Source: CAYWMD01 sp964458575
GTDB lineage: Bacteria > Verrucomicrobiota > Verrucomicrobiia > Limisphaerales > JADLHS01
Assembly (NCBI GenBank): GCA_964458575.1
Contig: CAYWMD010000004.1
Coordinates: forward strand, 135,522-199,521
Reading direction: 5' to 3'
DNA: 64,000 bases
Shown: one piece after another, positions 26,719 through 35,230 of the stretch
Layout of the letters: each line of letters begins with the position of its first letter
Position numbering within the stretch: position 1 is the first letter of the stretch
The notes under the pieces: generated by a model
Told to the model about the DNA's origin: nothing
What the model saw: the letters and a program-made list of their open reading frames with translations, nothing else
Databases searched by the model: none
Made by a program: the position numbers and the translations under genes

Positions 26719-27174
26719 ATGTTCGACGACTTGAGCGATCTTTATCAGCAGACGATCCTGGATCACTGCAAGAAGCCGCGGAATTTCCGCGAAATGCCCG
26801 AGGCGTCCTGCTCCGCTCAAGGACACAACCCACTTTGTGGCGACCAGCTCAAGCTCTTCCTCATCCTCGAGAACGGCGCGATCAAAGACATCAGCTTCGT
26901 CGGCTCGGGCTGTTGCATCTCGAAAGCTTCGGCATCGTTGCTGACGGAATTCGCCCGGGGCAAAACCAAAGCCGACGTGGAAAGGATGTTCGCGCACGTG
27001 CACGACATGGTGACCACCGGCAAAATCGCCGAGGACGTGGGCAAGCTCGCGGTGTTTGCCGGCGTTTACAAATATCCCGCCCGGGTGAAGTGCGCCATTC
27101 TCTCCTGGCACGCCGTGATGGCCGCACTCAAAGGCGATACCGGCTCGGTGACCACCGAGTCGGAAGCCAACTGA
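26719..27174 (+). CDS. sufU: SufU-type Fe-S scaffold / sulfur-transfer protein
   Basis: 151 aa, IscU/NifU N-terminal fold. It has the three ligand regions: GHNPLCGD (Cys40, Asp42), GSGCCISKASASLL (Cys65/66) and ARVKCAILSWHA (Cys125). In the SufU group these residues bind zinc and accept sulfur from SufS. The extended spacing between the second and third Cys fits SufU rather than IscU. Its leader is the palindromic repeat at 26624-26707, and no Shine-Dalgarno is visible. It is followed by sufT and sufS. Confidence 0.93.
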   Translation: MFDDLSDLYQQTILDHCKKPRNFREMPEASCSAQGHNPLCGDQLKLFLILENGAIKDISFVGSGCCISKASASLLTEFARGKTKADVERMFAHVHDMVTTGKIAEDVGKLAVFAGVYKYPARVKCAILSWHAVMAALKGDTGSVTTESEAN

Positions 27175-27221
27175 CCATTTTCCTCGGAGACAGCCGACAA
27201 AAAACCAGCTATCTTTTTGCC

Positions 27222-27770
27222 ATGAACCATGAACCCAAAACTCTGACGCGCGACGTCGAGGCCTCCGTCGTGCCGGTGGGCACGAAGGTCACCCTGATGA
27301 AGGGCGAGACGGCCCACATCACCCAGTCGCTTGGCGGCACTTACACCGTCATCGTCAACGGCAACATGTTCCGCATCGAATCCAAGGACGCGGACGCGCT
27401 CGGCTTGGAAGTGCAGGCCAGACCCGCCGCCGCCACCACCGGCCCGGTGACCCAGGAGCAGTTGGAGAAGCAGGTCTGGGATTCGCTCAAGACCTGCTAC
27501 GACCCGGAAATCCCGGTCAACATCGTGGACCTCGGGCTGATTTACGATTGCCACCTCACGCCCATCGGCGCGAACAACTACAAGGCCGATGTGAAGATGA
27601 CCCTCACCGCGCCCGGATGCGGCATGGGGCCGGTACTGGCGCAGGACGTGCAAACCAAATTGCTGAATCTCGAACCGATTGACGAAGCCAACGTGGAACT
27701 GGTCTGGGACCCGCCGTGGAATCAAAGCATGATGACCGAGGCGGCGAAGCTCCAGCTCGGTTTGATGTAG
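27222..27770 (+). CDS. sufT: SufT, long-form MIP18/DUF59 Fe-S maturation protein
   Basis: 182 aa from the ATG at 27222. The N-terminal roughly 80 residues are a beta-rich extension (VPVGTKVTLMKGETAHITQS, GGTYTVIVNGNMFRIESKDA). The C-terminal roughly 100 residues are the MIP18/DUF59 domain: DSLKTCYDPEIPVNIVDLGL, the conserved Cys in LTAPGCGMG, and VELVWDPPWNQSMMTEAA. This two-part form is the long SufT found in suf clusters and involved in Fe-S protein maturation. It lies between sufU and sufS. Confidence 0.9.
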   Translation: MNHEPKTLTRDVEASVVPVGTKVTLMKGETAHITQSLGGTYTVIVNGNMFRIESKDADALGLEVQARPAAATTGPVTQEQLEKQVWDSLKTCYDPEIPVNIVDLGLIYDCHLTPIGANNYKADVKMTLTAPGCGMGPVLAQDVQTKLLNLEPIDEANVELVWDPPWNQSMMTEAAKLQLGLM

Positions 27771-27807
27771 CAGCCGACGTGAGGAGGCTCTGACGGAAAT
27801 GAACGAT

Positions 27808-27890
27808 GTGAGTGAGTCAGCCGGTGAGTGGGTGAGTCGGAGTTTCTGCATCGAACCTGGGATCTCCCACTCACCGGCCCACCCACTCAC
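27808..27890. repeat. Palindromic intergenic repeat (gtgagtg type)
   Basis: Left arm 27808-27835 (gtgagtgagtcagccggtga...) and right arm 27864-27890 (ctcccactcaccggccca...) pair over about 26 bp with about three mismatches, around a loop of roughly 28 bases. It sits between sufT and sufS, 21 bases before the sufS ATG. In RNA it would form a long hairpin that could terminate, stabilise or mask the sufS start; none of these roles is shown. Confidence 0.65.
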
Positions 27891-27911
27891 CCACTTACGC
27901 CGCAGAACTGC

Positions 27912-29147
27912 ATGAGCCGCCCCACTCCAGACTGGTTTGCCCTCCGGCAGGACTTTCCGATCCTCGACCAGAAAGTCCACGGCCAGCCGCTGATCTATTT
28001 CGACAACGCCGCCACGTCGCAAAAGCCGCGCGCGGTCATTGAGGCGCTGGTTCATTACTACGAGTACGACAACGCCAACGTCCATCGCGGCATCCACGAG
28101 TTGAGCAATCGAGCCACCATGGCTTACGAAGCTGCCCGCGTTCGTGCCGCGAAATTTATTAACGCTCCCAGCACCGACGAAATCGTCTTCACTCGCGGCA
28201 CGACCGAAGGCATCAACCTCGTCGCCAATTCCTGGGGCACGAAAAACCTCAAGCCCGGTGACGTGATTCTGCTCACGGAGATGGAGCACCACAGCAACCT
28301 CGTGCCGTGGCAATTGCTCGCCCAACGCACCGGGGCCAAGCTCACCTATGTGCCCGTCACCGGCGATGACGCGTTGCTCGATTTGACCAAGCTGGACTCA
28401 GTTCTCACCAAACAGGTGAAACTCTTCGCGATGGTTCACATCTCGAACTCGATGGGCACAGTCAATCCTGTCGCGGACCTTTGTGCCCGCGCGCGCACGC
28501 TTGGTATCACTACGCTGGTGGACGGCGCCCAAAGCGCCGGGCACATGCCGGTGGACGTGCAGGCCATCGACTGCGATTTCTTTGCGTTCTCCGGCCACAA
28601 AATCTGCGGGCCCACCGGCATCGGCGTGCTGTGGGGACGGCAGGAATTGCTCGACGCCATGCCACCGTATCAGGGCGGTGGCGAAATGATTTTGACCGTC
28701 GAATACCAGAAGACCGAGTTCAAGAAGGCGCCGCACCGGTTCGAAGCCGGCACGCCGGACATCTCCGGCCCCATCGGTCTGCACGCCGCGATGGATTATC
28801 TCGACGCCATTGGCCGCGAAAATATTTTCCGGCACGATCAGGAACTCGCGAACTACGCTTACGAGAAACTTGCCGCGTTACAAAACATCCGCCTCTTCGG
28901 CCCGAGACGAAACCGCGCCGGCCTCGTGAGCTTTTTGCTGAAGGACGTTCATGCGCACGACGTAGTGACGTTGGCCGACCAGGCCGGTGTGGCGTTGCGC
29001 GGTGGCCATCATTGCACCCAGCCTTTGATGCACAAATTGGGAGTTGAATCCACCGCCCGGGCAAGTTTCTATTTTTACAACACCAAGGACGAGGTGGACC
29101 GATTTGTTCAAGTTGTCAGAGAAATCCAAAAATTCTTCGCGACTTGA
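27912..29147 (+). CDS. sufS: Cysteine desulfurase SufS
   Basis: 411 aa from the ATG at 27912. It is a group II aminotransferase-fold cysteine desulfurase: YFDNAATSQKPRAVI at the N-terminus, MEHHSNLVPW, the PLP lysine Lys230 in FSGHKICGPTG, and the persulfide Cys368 in RGGHHCTQP. The RGGHHC motif and its short loop are typical of SufS. It takes sulfur from cysteine and passes it to SufU, encoded two genes upstream. A long palindrome lies in its leader. Confidence 0.96.
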   Translation: MSRPTPDWFALRQDFPILDQKVHGQPLIYFDNAATSQKPRAVIEALVHYYEYDNANVHRGIHELSNRATMAYEAARVRAAKFINAPSTDEIVFTRGTTEGINLVANSWGTKNLKPGDVILLTEMEHHSNLVPWQLLAQRTGAKLTYVPVTGDDALLDLTKLDSVLTKQVKLFAMVHISNSMGTVNPVADLCARARTLGITTLVDGAQSAGHMPVDVQAIDCDFFAFSGHKICGPTGIGVLWGRQELLDAMPPYQGGGEMILTVEYQKTEFKKAPHRFEAGTPDISGPIGLHAAMDYLDAIGRENIFRHDQELANYAYEKLAALQNIRLFGPRRNRAGLVSFLLKDVHAHDVVTLADQAGVALRGGHHCTQPLMHKLGVESTARASFYFYNTKDEVDRFVQVVREIQKFFAT

Positions 29148-29155
29148 GGCACACC

Positions 29156-29953
29156 ATGCAGAAGCTTCGCCTGGCGGCAATTGGGATACTTTGCACCACA
29201 ACATTATGTCTACTTGCCGCGGAGGAAAAAGCGGCGGACGTCGCTTTTACCTCCAACCACGACCGATCCACCCAGCGTTACCTGATCAAATTGCCTGAAG
29301 GCGAATTACCGAAACCCGCTGCGCTCTTGGTCGCCTTGCACGGTCATGGTTCGGACCGTCACCAGTTCATGAATCCATCGCGCGATGAGACGCAGGCGGC
29401 GCTGGACGTGGCGCGAAGCAATCGGTGCATTTACGTGTCGCCAGATTACCGGGCGAAGACTTCCTGGATGGGACCGGCGGCGGAAGCGGATTTGGTTCAG
29501 ATCATTGCCGACCTCAAGCAGCAATATCAAATCAGCAAAACTATCCTGTGCGGCGGCTCTATGGGCGGGACGGGCGCGTTGACGTTTGCGACCCTGCATC
29601 CCGAATTGATTGATGGCGTCGTGGCGATGAATGGCACGGCAAACTTGGTGGAGTATGAAAATTTTCAAGATGCGATCCAGGCTTCCTTCGGCGGGACGAA
29701 GCGTCAGGTGTTTCAGGAATACAAGAAGCGCAGTGCCGAATATTGGCCCGAGCGGTTGACGATGCCCCTGGCGATGACGCTTGGCGGGCAGGACCGGAGC
29801 GTTCCCCCAGACAGCGCTTTACGATTGGGAAAAGTGCTGCAATCCCTTGGGCGACCCGTGAAGGTCATTTACCGCGAATCAGGGGGGCACTCGACGAATT
29901 ACCGGGATGCGATGGAAGCGTTTCAGTTTGTGTTCGATGCGTTGGGCCAATGA
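29156..29953 (+). CDS. Secreted alpha/beta-hydrolase (esterase / depolymerase-like)
   Basis: 265 aa from the ATG at 29156; a TTG four codons upstream is also in frame. A signal peptide (MQKLRLAAIGILCTTTLCLL) precedes an alpha/beta-hydrolase domain. The oxyanion region is ALLVALHGHGSD, the nucleophile is the Ser in CGGSMGGTGAL near residue 135, the acid is probably Asp in GGQDRSVPPDS, and the His is in ESGGHSTNYRDA. The layout resembles feruloyl-esterase and polyhydroxybutyrate-depolymerase relatives; the substrate cannot be read from sequence. It begins 8 bases after the sufS stop, but the function looks unrelated. Confidence 0.85.
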   Translation: MQKLRLAAIGILCTTTLCLLAAEEKAADVAFTSNHDRSTQRYLIKLPEGELPKPAALLVALHGHGSDRHQFMNPSRDETQAALDVARSNRCIYVSPDYRAKTSWMGPAAEADLVQIIADLKQQYQISKTILCGGSMGGTGALTFATLHPELIDGVVAMNGTANLVEYENFQDAIQASFGGTKRQVFQEYKKRSAEYWPERLTMPLAMTLGGQDRSVPPDSALRLGKVLQSLGRPVKVIYRESGGHSTNYRDAMEAFQFVFDALGQ

Positions 29954-29971
29954 GCGGAGCGCGGGTTGGCG

Positions 29972-30020
29972 TCCAAGCTTCAGCTTGTTCCGGGCGGACA
30001 GGCTAAAGCCTGAACTCCAA
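29972..30020. repeat. Paired short palindromes
   Basis: Two small perfect palindromes, aagcttcagctt and aggctaaagcct, lie about 20 bases apart between the esterase and oxidoreductase genes. The second lies within a caggctaaagcctg palindrome and the first within a caagcttcagcttg palindrome. They look like a REP-type intergenic unit. No T-tract follows, so a simple terminator is unlikely. Confidence 0.4.
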
Positions 30021-30110
30021 CGGCACTCGCGGACCCGGCGGTTCGCACGCCTGGCCAACTCAGTTTTTTTGAATTGAAACCGACCGGCCGCAGTCGGAAA
30101 GATCTCTGAT

Positions 30111-31496
30111 ATGAACAAACCATCGAACAGCACCACCCGTCGCGATTTCCTGAAAACCACCGGCCGCCTGGCCGCGGTCTCTGCCTTGGCGGGCACGGCC
30201 ATTCCCTATGTCCACGCAGCAGGGAGCGACACCATCCAGGTGGTCTTGATTGGTTGTGGCGGACGCGGGACGGGCGCGGCGTCGCAGGCGCTTTCGACCA
30301 AGTCCGGCCCGATCAAGCTGGTCGCCATGGCGGATGTCTTCGACGGCAAGCTGAAGAACAGTTACCAGGAACTGAAGAAGCGTCACGCCGACCAGGTCCA
30401 GGTGCCGGAGGAGCGGAAATTCATCGGCTTCGACGGGTATCAGAAGGCGATGGACTGCCTGAAACCGGGCGACATCGCGATTTTTACCACGCCACCGGCG
30501 TTTCGCTGGGTTCATTTTGGTTACGCCATTCAGAAGGGCTTGAATGTTTTCATGGAAAAACCCGTCACGGTGGACGGCCCGACCACGAAGAAACTGCTGG
30601 CGCTCGCCGAGGCGTCCGAGAAAAAGAACCTGAAGGTGGGTGTCGGCCTGATGGTCCGGCACTGCCAGGGCCGGCAGCAACTGCACGAGCGCATTCAACA
30701 GGGTGAAATCGGCGACCTGACGTTGCTGCGGGCGTATCGCATGGGCGGGCCGGCTGGCAACGCCGGTCCGAAACCGGCCGGCATGAACGAACTGCTCTAT
30801 CAGGTCCAACGCTTCCACGGTTTTCTCTGGGCCAGCGGCGGCTTGTTCAGTGACTACAACATCCACCAAATTGACGAGTGTTGCTGGATGAAGAATGCCT
30901 GGCCGGTGAAAGCCCACGCCACCGGCGGCCGGCATTATCGCGGCGACAGCCTGGACCAGAACTTTGACAACTATTCGGTCGAATTCACCTTTGCCGACGG
31001 CATGAGATTCTTCTTTGTCGGGCGGAGCGAAAAGGGTTGCTTCGACGAATTCGCCAGCTACGCACATGGCACCAGGGGTTCGGCAATCATCTCAACCCAT
31101 GTGCACACGCCCGGTCGCGTTCGCATCTTCAAAAACCAACTGCCCAACCTGCGCGACTTTCGCAGCGCGAACGTGGCCTGGTCGTTTTCCCAACCGAACG
31201 AGACCGAGCCGAATCCTTACCAGTTGGAATGGGACGATCTGGTCACCGCGATCCGCGCGGACAAGCCCTACAACGAGGCCAAACGCGGCGCCATCGCCAG
31301 CCTGGTCACCTCCATGGGCCGGATGGCGGCGCATACGGGCCAGGTGATCACGTACGAGGACATGCTCGAGTGCCCGCACGAATTTGCCCCCACCGTGGAC
31401 CAGTTGACCATGAATTCCCCCGCGCCGTTGCAACTGGCCGCGAATGGCAAGTATCCCGTCCCTGAGCCGGGCATCAAGACCGACCGGGAATATTAG
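30111..31496 (+). CDS. Tat-exported Gfo/Idh/MocA-family oxidoreductase
   Basis: 461 aa. The N-terminus is a twin-arginine signal (TTRRDFLKTTGRLAAVSALA, cleavage near YVHAAG). A Rossmann dinucleotide site follows (IQVVLIGCGGRGTG near residue 45), then the family EKP motif in NVFMEKPVTVDGP and the C-terminal substrate domain (GGLFSDYNIHQIDECCWMKN). Such exported members use bound NAD(P) to act on sugars or glycosides and are numerous in Verrucomicrobiota and Planctomycetota. It stands alone between the esterase and a membrane protein gene; its substrate is unknown. Confidence 0.93.
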   Translation: MNKPSNSTTRRDFLKTTGRLAAVSALAGTAIPYVHAAGSDTIQVVLIGCGGRGTGAASQALSTKSGPIKLVAMADVFDGKLKNSYQELKKRHADQVQVPEERKFIGFDGYQKAMDCLKPGDIAIFTTPPAFRWVHFGYAIQKGLNVFMEKPVTVDGPTTKKLLALAEASEKKNLKVGVGLMVRHCQGRQQLHERIQQGEIGDLTLLRAYRMGGPAGNAGPKPAGMNELLYQVQRFHGFLWASGGLFSDYNIHQIDECCWMKNAWPVKAHATGGRHYRGDSLDQNFDNYSVEFTFADGMRFFFVGRSEKGCFDEFASYAHGTRGSAIISTHVHTPGRVRIFKNQLPNLRDFRSANVAWSFSQPNETEPNPYQLEWDDLVTAIRADKPYNEAKRGAIASLVTSMGRMAAHTGQVITYEDMLECPHEFAPTVDQLTMNSPAPLQLAANGKYPVPEPGIKTDREY

Positions 31497-31729
31497 CCCG
31501 CGTCTGGTCAGGCCGGCCGGAGTTCGACTTTTCTCCACCAGCCCCTCAGCGCGAAACCCCTCGCCGCGTCGCTGAGGTGTGCGCTGGCCGCGCCGTTGCT
31601 GACGCCTGGTGATGCCCCTTCGCCTCTCTTCCTCCGGTCAACCGCCGTGTGTTTCCGGCGTTAGCGTGCGGTTGCCGCGGTCGTTTCGACATTCCGCCAA
31701 CCTTGGACTAACTTTGAGCGGAGTCTTTT

Positions 31730-32890
31730 ATGGTCACCGAACAAGCCAAACCCAGTTCAAGCAAAACCTCCCCACCCCGGATAAAGCGTTACACCGGCGA
31801 GGTGGTTTACATCTATGCCTTCGATGTGGCGTACGACATGGCCAGTCAGCCCGCCGGCACGCTGTTGGGCCAGCCGATTGCGCAATTCGCCGTGGACGCG
31901 AGCAAGCGCAGTCCCAAACAACTGTTCTTTTTCAAACCGCAGATGGTCCGCTTGCCGCCGCTGGACCGCATCGCCCCGCATGGCCCGGTCCGGGTCGAGC
32001 GCGCGGTGAAACTCCTTCCCGTCGGCGCCATCAACATCACGGCGCGGGTGCCGTTTGCGGTGGATCACCTCGAGCAGCTCGTGGACTTCCATGACCTCCA
32101 ATTCCGGAATGGTTCATTGCATGATGAGATCCGGGAACTGGCGCACGAACTGGTGCGGGAATTGAATCCACATCTCGTGCGCCCGCATCCGCAACTCCCC
32201 GAGGAGGAAGCCTACACGGTGTTTTGCCTCGCGTCGCCATTGGTCGCGGACACCGGCGAAACGATCAGCGCGGAAGCCTGGTTTCAATCCCACCGCCGGC
32301 AGGTCGCCGCGCTGTTAACGCAGGAGCCGGACATCGGCCGCCTGTCGAAGCAGGAATCCGACGAATCCACGGGGCGGTATCTCAGTTACTACGAAAATGA
32401 TCTGGTCGTAGTGGACTGGGACGCGGCGCTCATCATTGACGAGCCGGAGGACATGGACGAAACGCTCTACATCATGGAGCTGGCGAATCTGCAACTGGCG
32501 GAATTGGAAGCCTACGACCGCATTCTCGACGAGACGCTGGACCGTTCGTATCGCGGCCTCGGCGAACCGCGCCGCCGCCCGCGCGGCGACATCCTGGGCG
32601 AACTGCGCGATCTGCGCATTGACCTGGCGCGTTTCAACGACGAACTGTCCAACATCACCAAATTCTTCGGCGACTGGCACCTGGCGCGCATTTATGAAAG
32701 AATCGCGCAGCGGTTTCACCTGGGCGACTGGCATCGCATCGTGGACGGCAAGCTCAGGACGCTTGATGACCTCTACCAGTTGCTGAAACACGACCAGAAC
32801 AACCGCTGGATGCTCGTGCTGGAAGCGACCATTGTGTTGTTGTTCATCATTGATCTGGTGGTGTTGGTGATGGGGTTGAAGGGACATTAA
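31730..32890 (+). CDS. C-terminally membrane-anchored protein, perhaps RMD1/DUF155-like
   Basis: 386 aa with GCGGAG five bases before the ATG. The N-terminal half is a soluble mixed domain (YTGEVVYIYAFDVAYDMASQ, SLHDEIRELAHELVRELNPH). An acidic block and helices (DWDAALIIDEPEDMDETLYI, RIDLARFNDELSNITKFFGD) come next, and the protein ends with one strong membrane span (WMLVLEATIVLLFIIDLVVL). Soluble N-terminus, helical middle and a single tail anchor preceded by a charged helix resemble RMD1/DUF155 proteins. No catalytic motif was seen. Flanking genes give no functional hint. Confidence 0.78.
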   Translation: MVTEQAKPSSSKTSPPRIKRYTGEVVYIYAFDVAYDMASQPAGTLLGQPIAQFAVDASKRSPKQLFFFKPQMVRLPPLDRIAPHGPVRVERAVKLLPVGAINITARVPFAVDHLEQLVDFHDLQFRNGSLHDEIRELAHELVRELNPHLVRPHPQLPEEEAYTVFCLASPLVADTGETISAEAWFQSHRRQVAALLTQEPDIGRLSKQESDESTGRYLSYYENDLVVVDWDAALIIDEPEDMDETLYIMELANLQLAELEAYDRILDETLDRSYRGLGEPRRRPRGDILGELRDLRIDLARFNDELSNITKFFGDWHLARIYERIAQRFHLGDWHRIVDGKLRTLDDLYQLLKHDQNNRWMLVLEATIVLLFIIDLVVLVMGLKGH

Positions 32891-32928
32891 CCGGCGCATT
32901 CCGAGGCGCGATCGGTCCATTGCCAAAG

Positions 32929-32961
32929 AAAAAGGCCGGCTCGCGATCACGCAAGCCGGCC
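32929..32961 (-). terminator. Rho-independent terminator of the DUF481 gene
   Basis: On the minus strand, ggccggct (32941-32934 reversed) pairs with agccggcc around a loop of about 12 bases and is followed by five T residues (32933-32929). It lies 35 bases after the stop of the gene at 32996-33769. Confidence 0.85.
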
Positions 32962-32995
32962 GGGTTGGCGCAGTGAGTCTATCCGCAAACTTCCC

Positions 32996-33769
32996 CTAGA
33001 ACTTGTAGCGGATGCCGGCAATCATCCGGAAATCGTTTTCCTTGCGGCCCGGCGCCGGGTTGCTGTTGAAATTGTCCTGGCACACGAGGCTCAAACTGGT
33101 CTTCTTGGTGATGGCGGCGTCAATGCCAACCTCCGCGTTGATCAGGTAATCTTCGCTCCAGTCCTCCACCTTGGGAATGTATTCGATGCTCTGCCAGATT
33201 CGGGTGGTGTCGGTCAGCTTATGTTCGAACTTCTCGCCCACGCGGAAACCGAGATACGATTCCGACGACTCGGACTTGAGTTTTTCAAACACGACCGACG
33301 GACCGACTTCACCGCTGAGCGTGGTCTTCGGCTGCTTGATGAAATAATAACCCGCCAGCGGGCTGATGCGCACCCGATAATCCACGCCCGCGATTTCATC
33401 GTAATCGCCGTCCAGCCGCAAACCGCCATAGACGCGTTCCGTGACCAGCCGGTTGTACTGCCCGTAACCGCGCACGTATTGCGCATTCTTCTGGGTTTCG
33501 TGATCCACGGTTGATTCGCCGTAACCGCCGCTGGCCCCAAAGGCCAGTTCGTCCTTTTCCCACTTACGCTTCGTGTCCAGCGTCAGGTTTCCGAGGAAGG
33601 AATCGCTGTTGCCCCGGGTCAGGGTTGCCCCCGCAAAGGCGCTGGTTTCCCAGCCCTTTTTTTCTTCCGGTTTATCCTGGGCACAGACCCATACGGAAGC
33701 CGAACACAAAATACTCATGGTGGCCAGCCACTGCCGTTTACGAAGCCAAATCATTGTCGTTGTTTGCAT
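32996..33769 (-). CDS. DUF481 outer-membrane beta-barrel protein
   Basis: 257 aa from the ATG at 33769, with a weak GGAA upstream; the frame extends further 5' but without a signal peptide. A signal peptide (RKRQWLATMSILCSASVWVCAQ) is followed by alternating beta strands: WETSAFAGATLTRGNSDSFL, LAFGASGGYGESTV, ERVYGGLRLDGDYDEIAGVD, VRISPLAGYYFI. The last strand is MIAGIRYKF, with a C-terminal Phe as expected for BamA-inserted barrels. This is the YdiY-like DUF481 family, of unknown function. It is divergent from the beta-helix gene and ends at a clear terminator. Confidence 0.9.
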   Translation of the reverse strand: MQTTTMIWLRKRQWLATMSILCSASVWVCAQDKPEEKKGWETSAFAGATLTRGNSDSFLGNLTLDTKRKWEKDELAFGASGGYGESTVDHETQKNAQYVRGYGQYNRLVTERVYGGLRLDGDYDEIAGVDYRVRISPLAGYYFIKQPKTTLSGEVGPSVVFEKLKSESSESYLGFRVGEKFEHKLTDTTRIWQSIEYIPKVEDWSEDYLINAEVGIDAAITKKTSLSLVCQDNFNSNPAPGRKENDFRMIAGIRYKF

Positions 33770-34062
33770 GTTGTTTTCCGCGCTGCTGTTCTCTTTTGTG
33801 CCGAAAAACCTTTCCACTCGGGTCCGCCGGCAAAAAAAGGACGCCAAAAATAGCCGGCGATCCAGCCGGCGCAAGTCAAACCTGCAGGGCGGGCGTCTGC
33901 GCGAAGTTCTCCCGGTTTTCCCCCGGCAAAAAACGCAACAAAGTTTCAGTGACAGCAATTGGATAATACCGGGGACGGGTCGGCTGTTTTGCGGGCGGGG
34001 TCGCGTGGGCCCGCGCCAGTTCGTGCTCGCCTTGTCGCGATATTCCCCATTCAATCCCCGCG

Positions 34063-35229
34063 ATGAAATGTCACGTTCCGATATTTCGCGTTGCCAGACT
34101 TTTGAACTACATCGCCGGTCTCCTGCTTGCGGTCACGAATCTCGCGCCAGCCGCAGAGGTCACGATCAATGTCGCTGCCAAGGATTCGTCCGCTCGGGCG
34201 AAAGCCGCCGCCCAATTTTTGGCTGATGGCGAAGGCGACCAGGAACAAATCAATGCCGCGATTCGCGCACTGCCACCGGCCGGGGGAACCGTTCAATTGA
34301 TGGAAGGCACGTATGACATTCGGCGCATCGAGGGAACACTGGGCGGGGTGCTCATTGAGCGCAGTTACATGACACTGGCAGGTCAGGGTGCGGCCACGCG
34401 CCTCGTGCTGGCGTCGAACCAGAACGTAAATGTCATTCGCATCATTGGCTCCGGGGTCGGGCACATCACCATCCGCGACCTCTGCGTGGACGGCAATCGC
34501 GAGCAGAACTTCACGGGCAAGGGCGACCCCAACATTTCCCACGACCGCTTCGAGTTTTGTGGCATCAAGGCCTTTCGCCAGGCGCCACGCGGCCCGAGCG
34601 CCACCGGGGACACGCACGACATCACCATCCGCAATTGCATCGTGAAGAACTCGCAGCGGCTTGGCATCATGCTCGAAGGTCCAAGCATGCGCGTGCTGGA
34701 CAACGTCCTCGGCAACGCCGGTTCGGATTCCGTCGAAATTCTCACCGGCCCGGGGATGATTCGCGGCAACGTTGCCGAAATCACCGGTCAGACGCACGTC
34801 GCCTTCGGTTCGGATCGCGGGAACTCGATCATCATGGCCGACAACATCGTGCGCGTGAAGAAGGGCGGCCAGCTTGACATTGGTTATCGCTCCTGGGCTG
34901 GTTCGAAACGCCACGTCATCGCCAACAATGTTTTGACCGTCGAAGAAGGCGGCCAATGCGGGCTCGCCATGGACGTGCGCGGCACCGAAACCACGATCAA
35001 CGGCAACAACCTTCAAGCGCTCAACTCCACCAACGCCACCCGCCTTCGCCTCACTGCTGGGAACGCGGTTGTAACGGCCAACGTACTCGAGAACATTGTG
35101 CTTGAAGTGGACGACCAGACTGGCGCCGACAAGCCGATTCTCATTCACGGAAACGTTCTCCAGAATTCGCAAGTCGTCCGGCACAAAGGGAACGTCATCG
35201 AGTCGCTGGGGAATCGTGAAAAGGAGTAA
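34063..35229 (+). CDS. Secreted right-handed beta-helix protein
   Basis: 388 aa with a signal peptide (RLLNYIAGLLLAVTNLAPAA). After DQEQINAAIRALPPAGGTVQ, a pectate-lyase-type N-terminal cap motif, there are successive beta-helix rungs: HITIRDLCVDGNR, HDITIRNCIVKNSQRLGIML, MRVLDNVLGNAGSDSVEI, GMIRGNVAEITGQ, HVIANNVLTVEEGGQ, TTINGNNLQAL. The fold is that of polysaccharide lyases, epimerases and adhesins; no catalytic set was identified. It is followed after 1 bp by a glycosidase-like gene translated from a TTG, which suggests a shared role in glycan breakdown. Confidence 0.9.
   Translation: MKCHVPIFRVARLLNYIAGLLLAVTNLAPAAEVTINVAAKDSSARAKAAAQFLADGEGDQEQINAAIRALPPAGGTVQLMEGTYDIRRIEGTLGGVLIERSYMTLAGQGAATRLVLASNQNVNVIRIIGSGVGHITIRDLCVDGNREQNFTGKGDPNISHDRFEFCGIKAFRQAPRGPSATGDTHDITIRNCIVKNSQRLGIMLEGPSMRVLDNVLGNAGSDSVEILTGPGMIRGNVAEITGQTHVAFGSDRGNSIIMADNIVRVKKGGQLDIGYRSWAGSKRHVIANNVLTVEEGGQCGLAMDVRGTETTINGNNLQALNSTNATRLRLTAGNAVVTANVLENIVLEVDDQTGADKPILIHGNVLQNSQVVRHKGNVIESLGNREKE
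35221..35226 (+). promoter_or_regulatory. Ribosome binding site for a TTG start
   Basis: AAGGAG ends four bases before the TTG at 35231 and overlaps the last codons of the beta-helix gene. No ATG gives both a Shine-Dalgarno and an intact signal peptide, so the TTG is taken as the start. Confidence 0.6.
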
Positions 35230-35230
35230 T

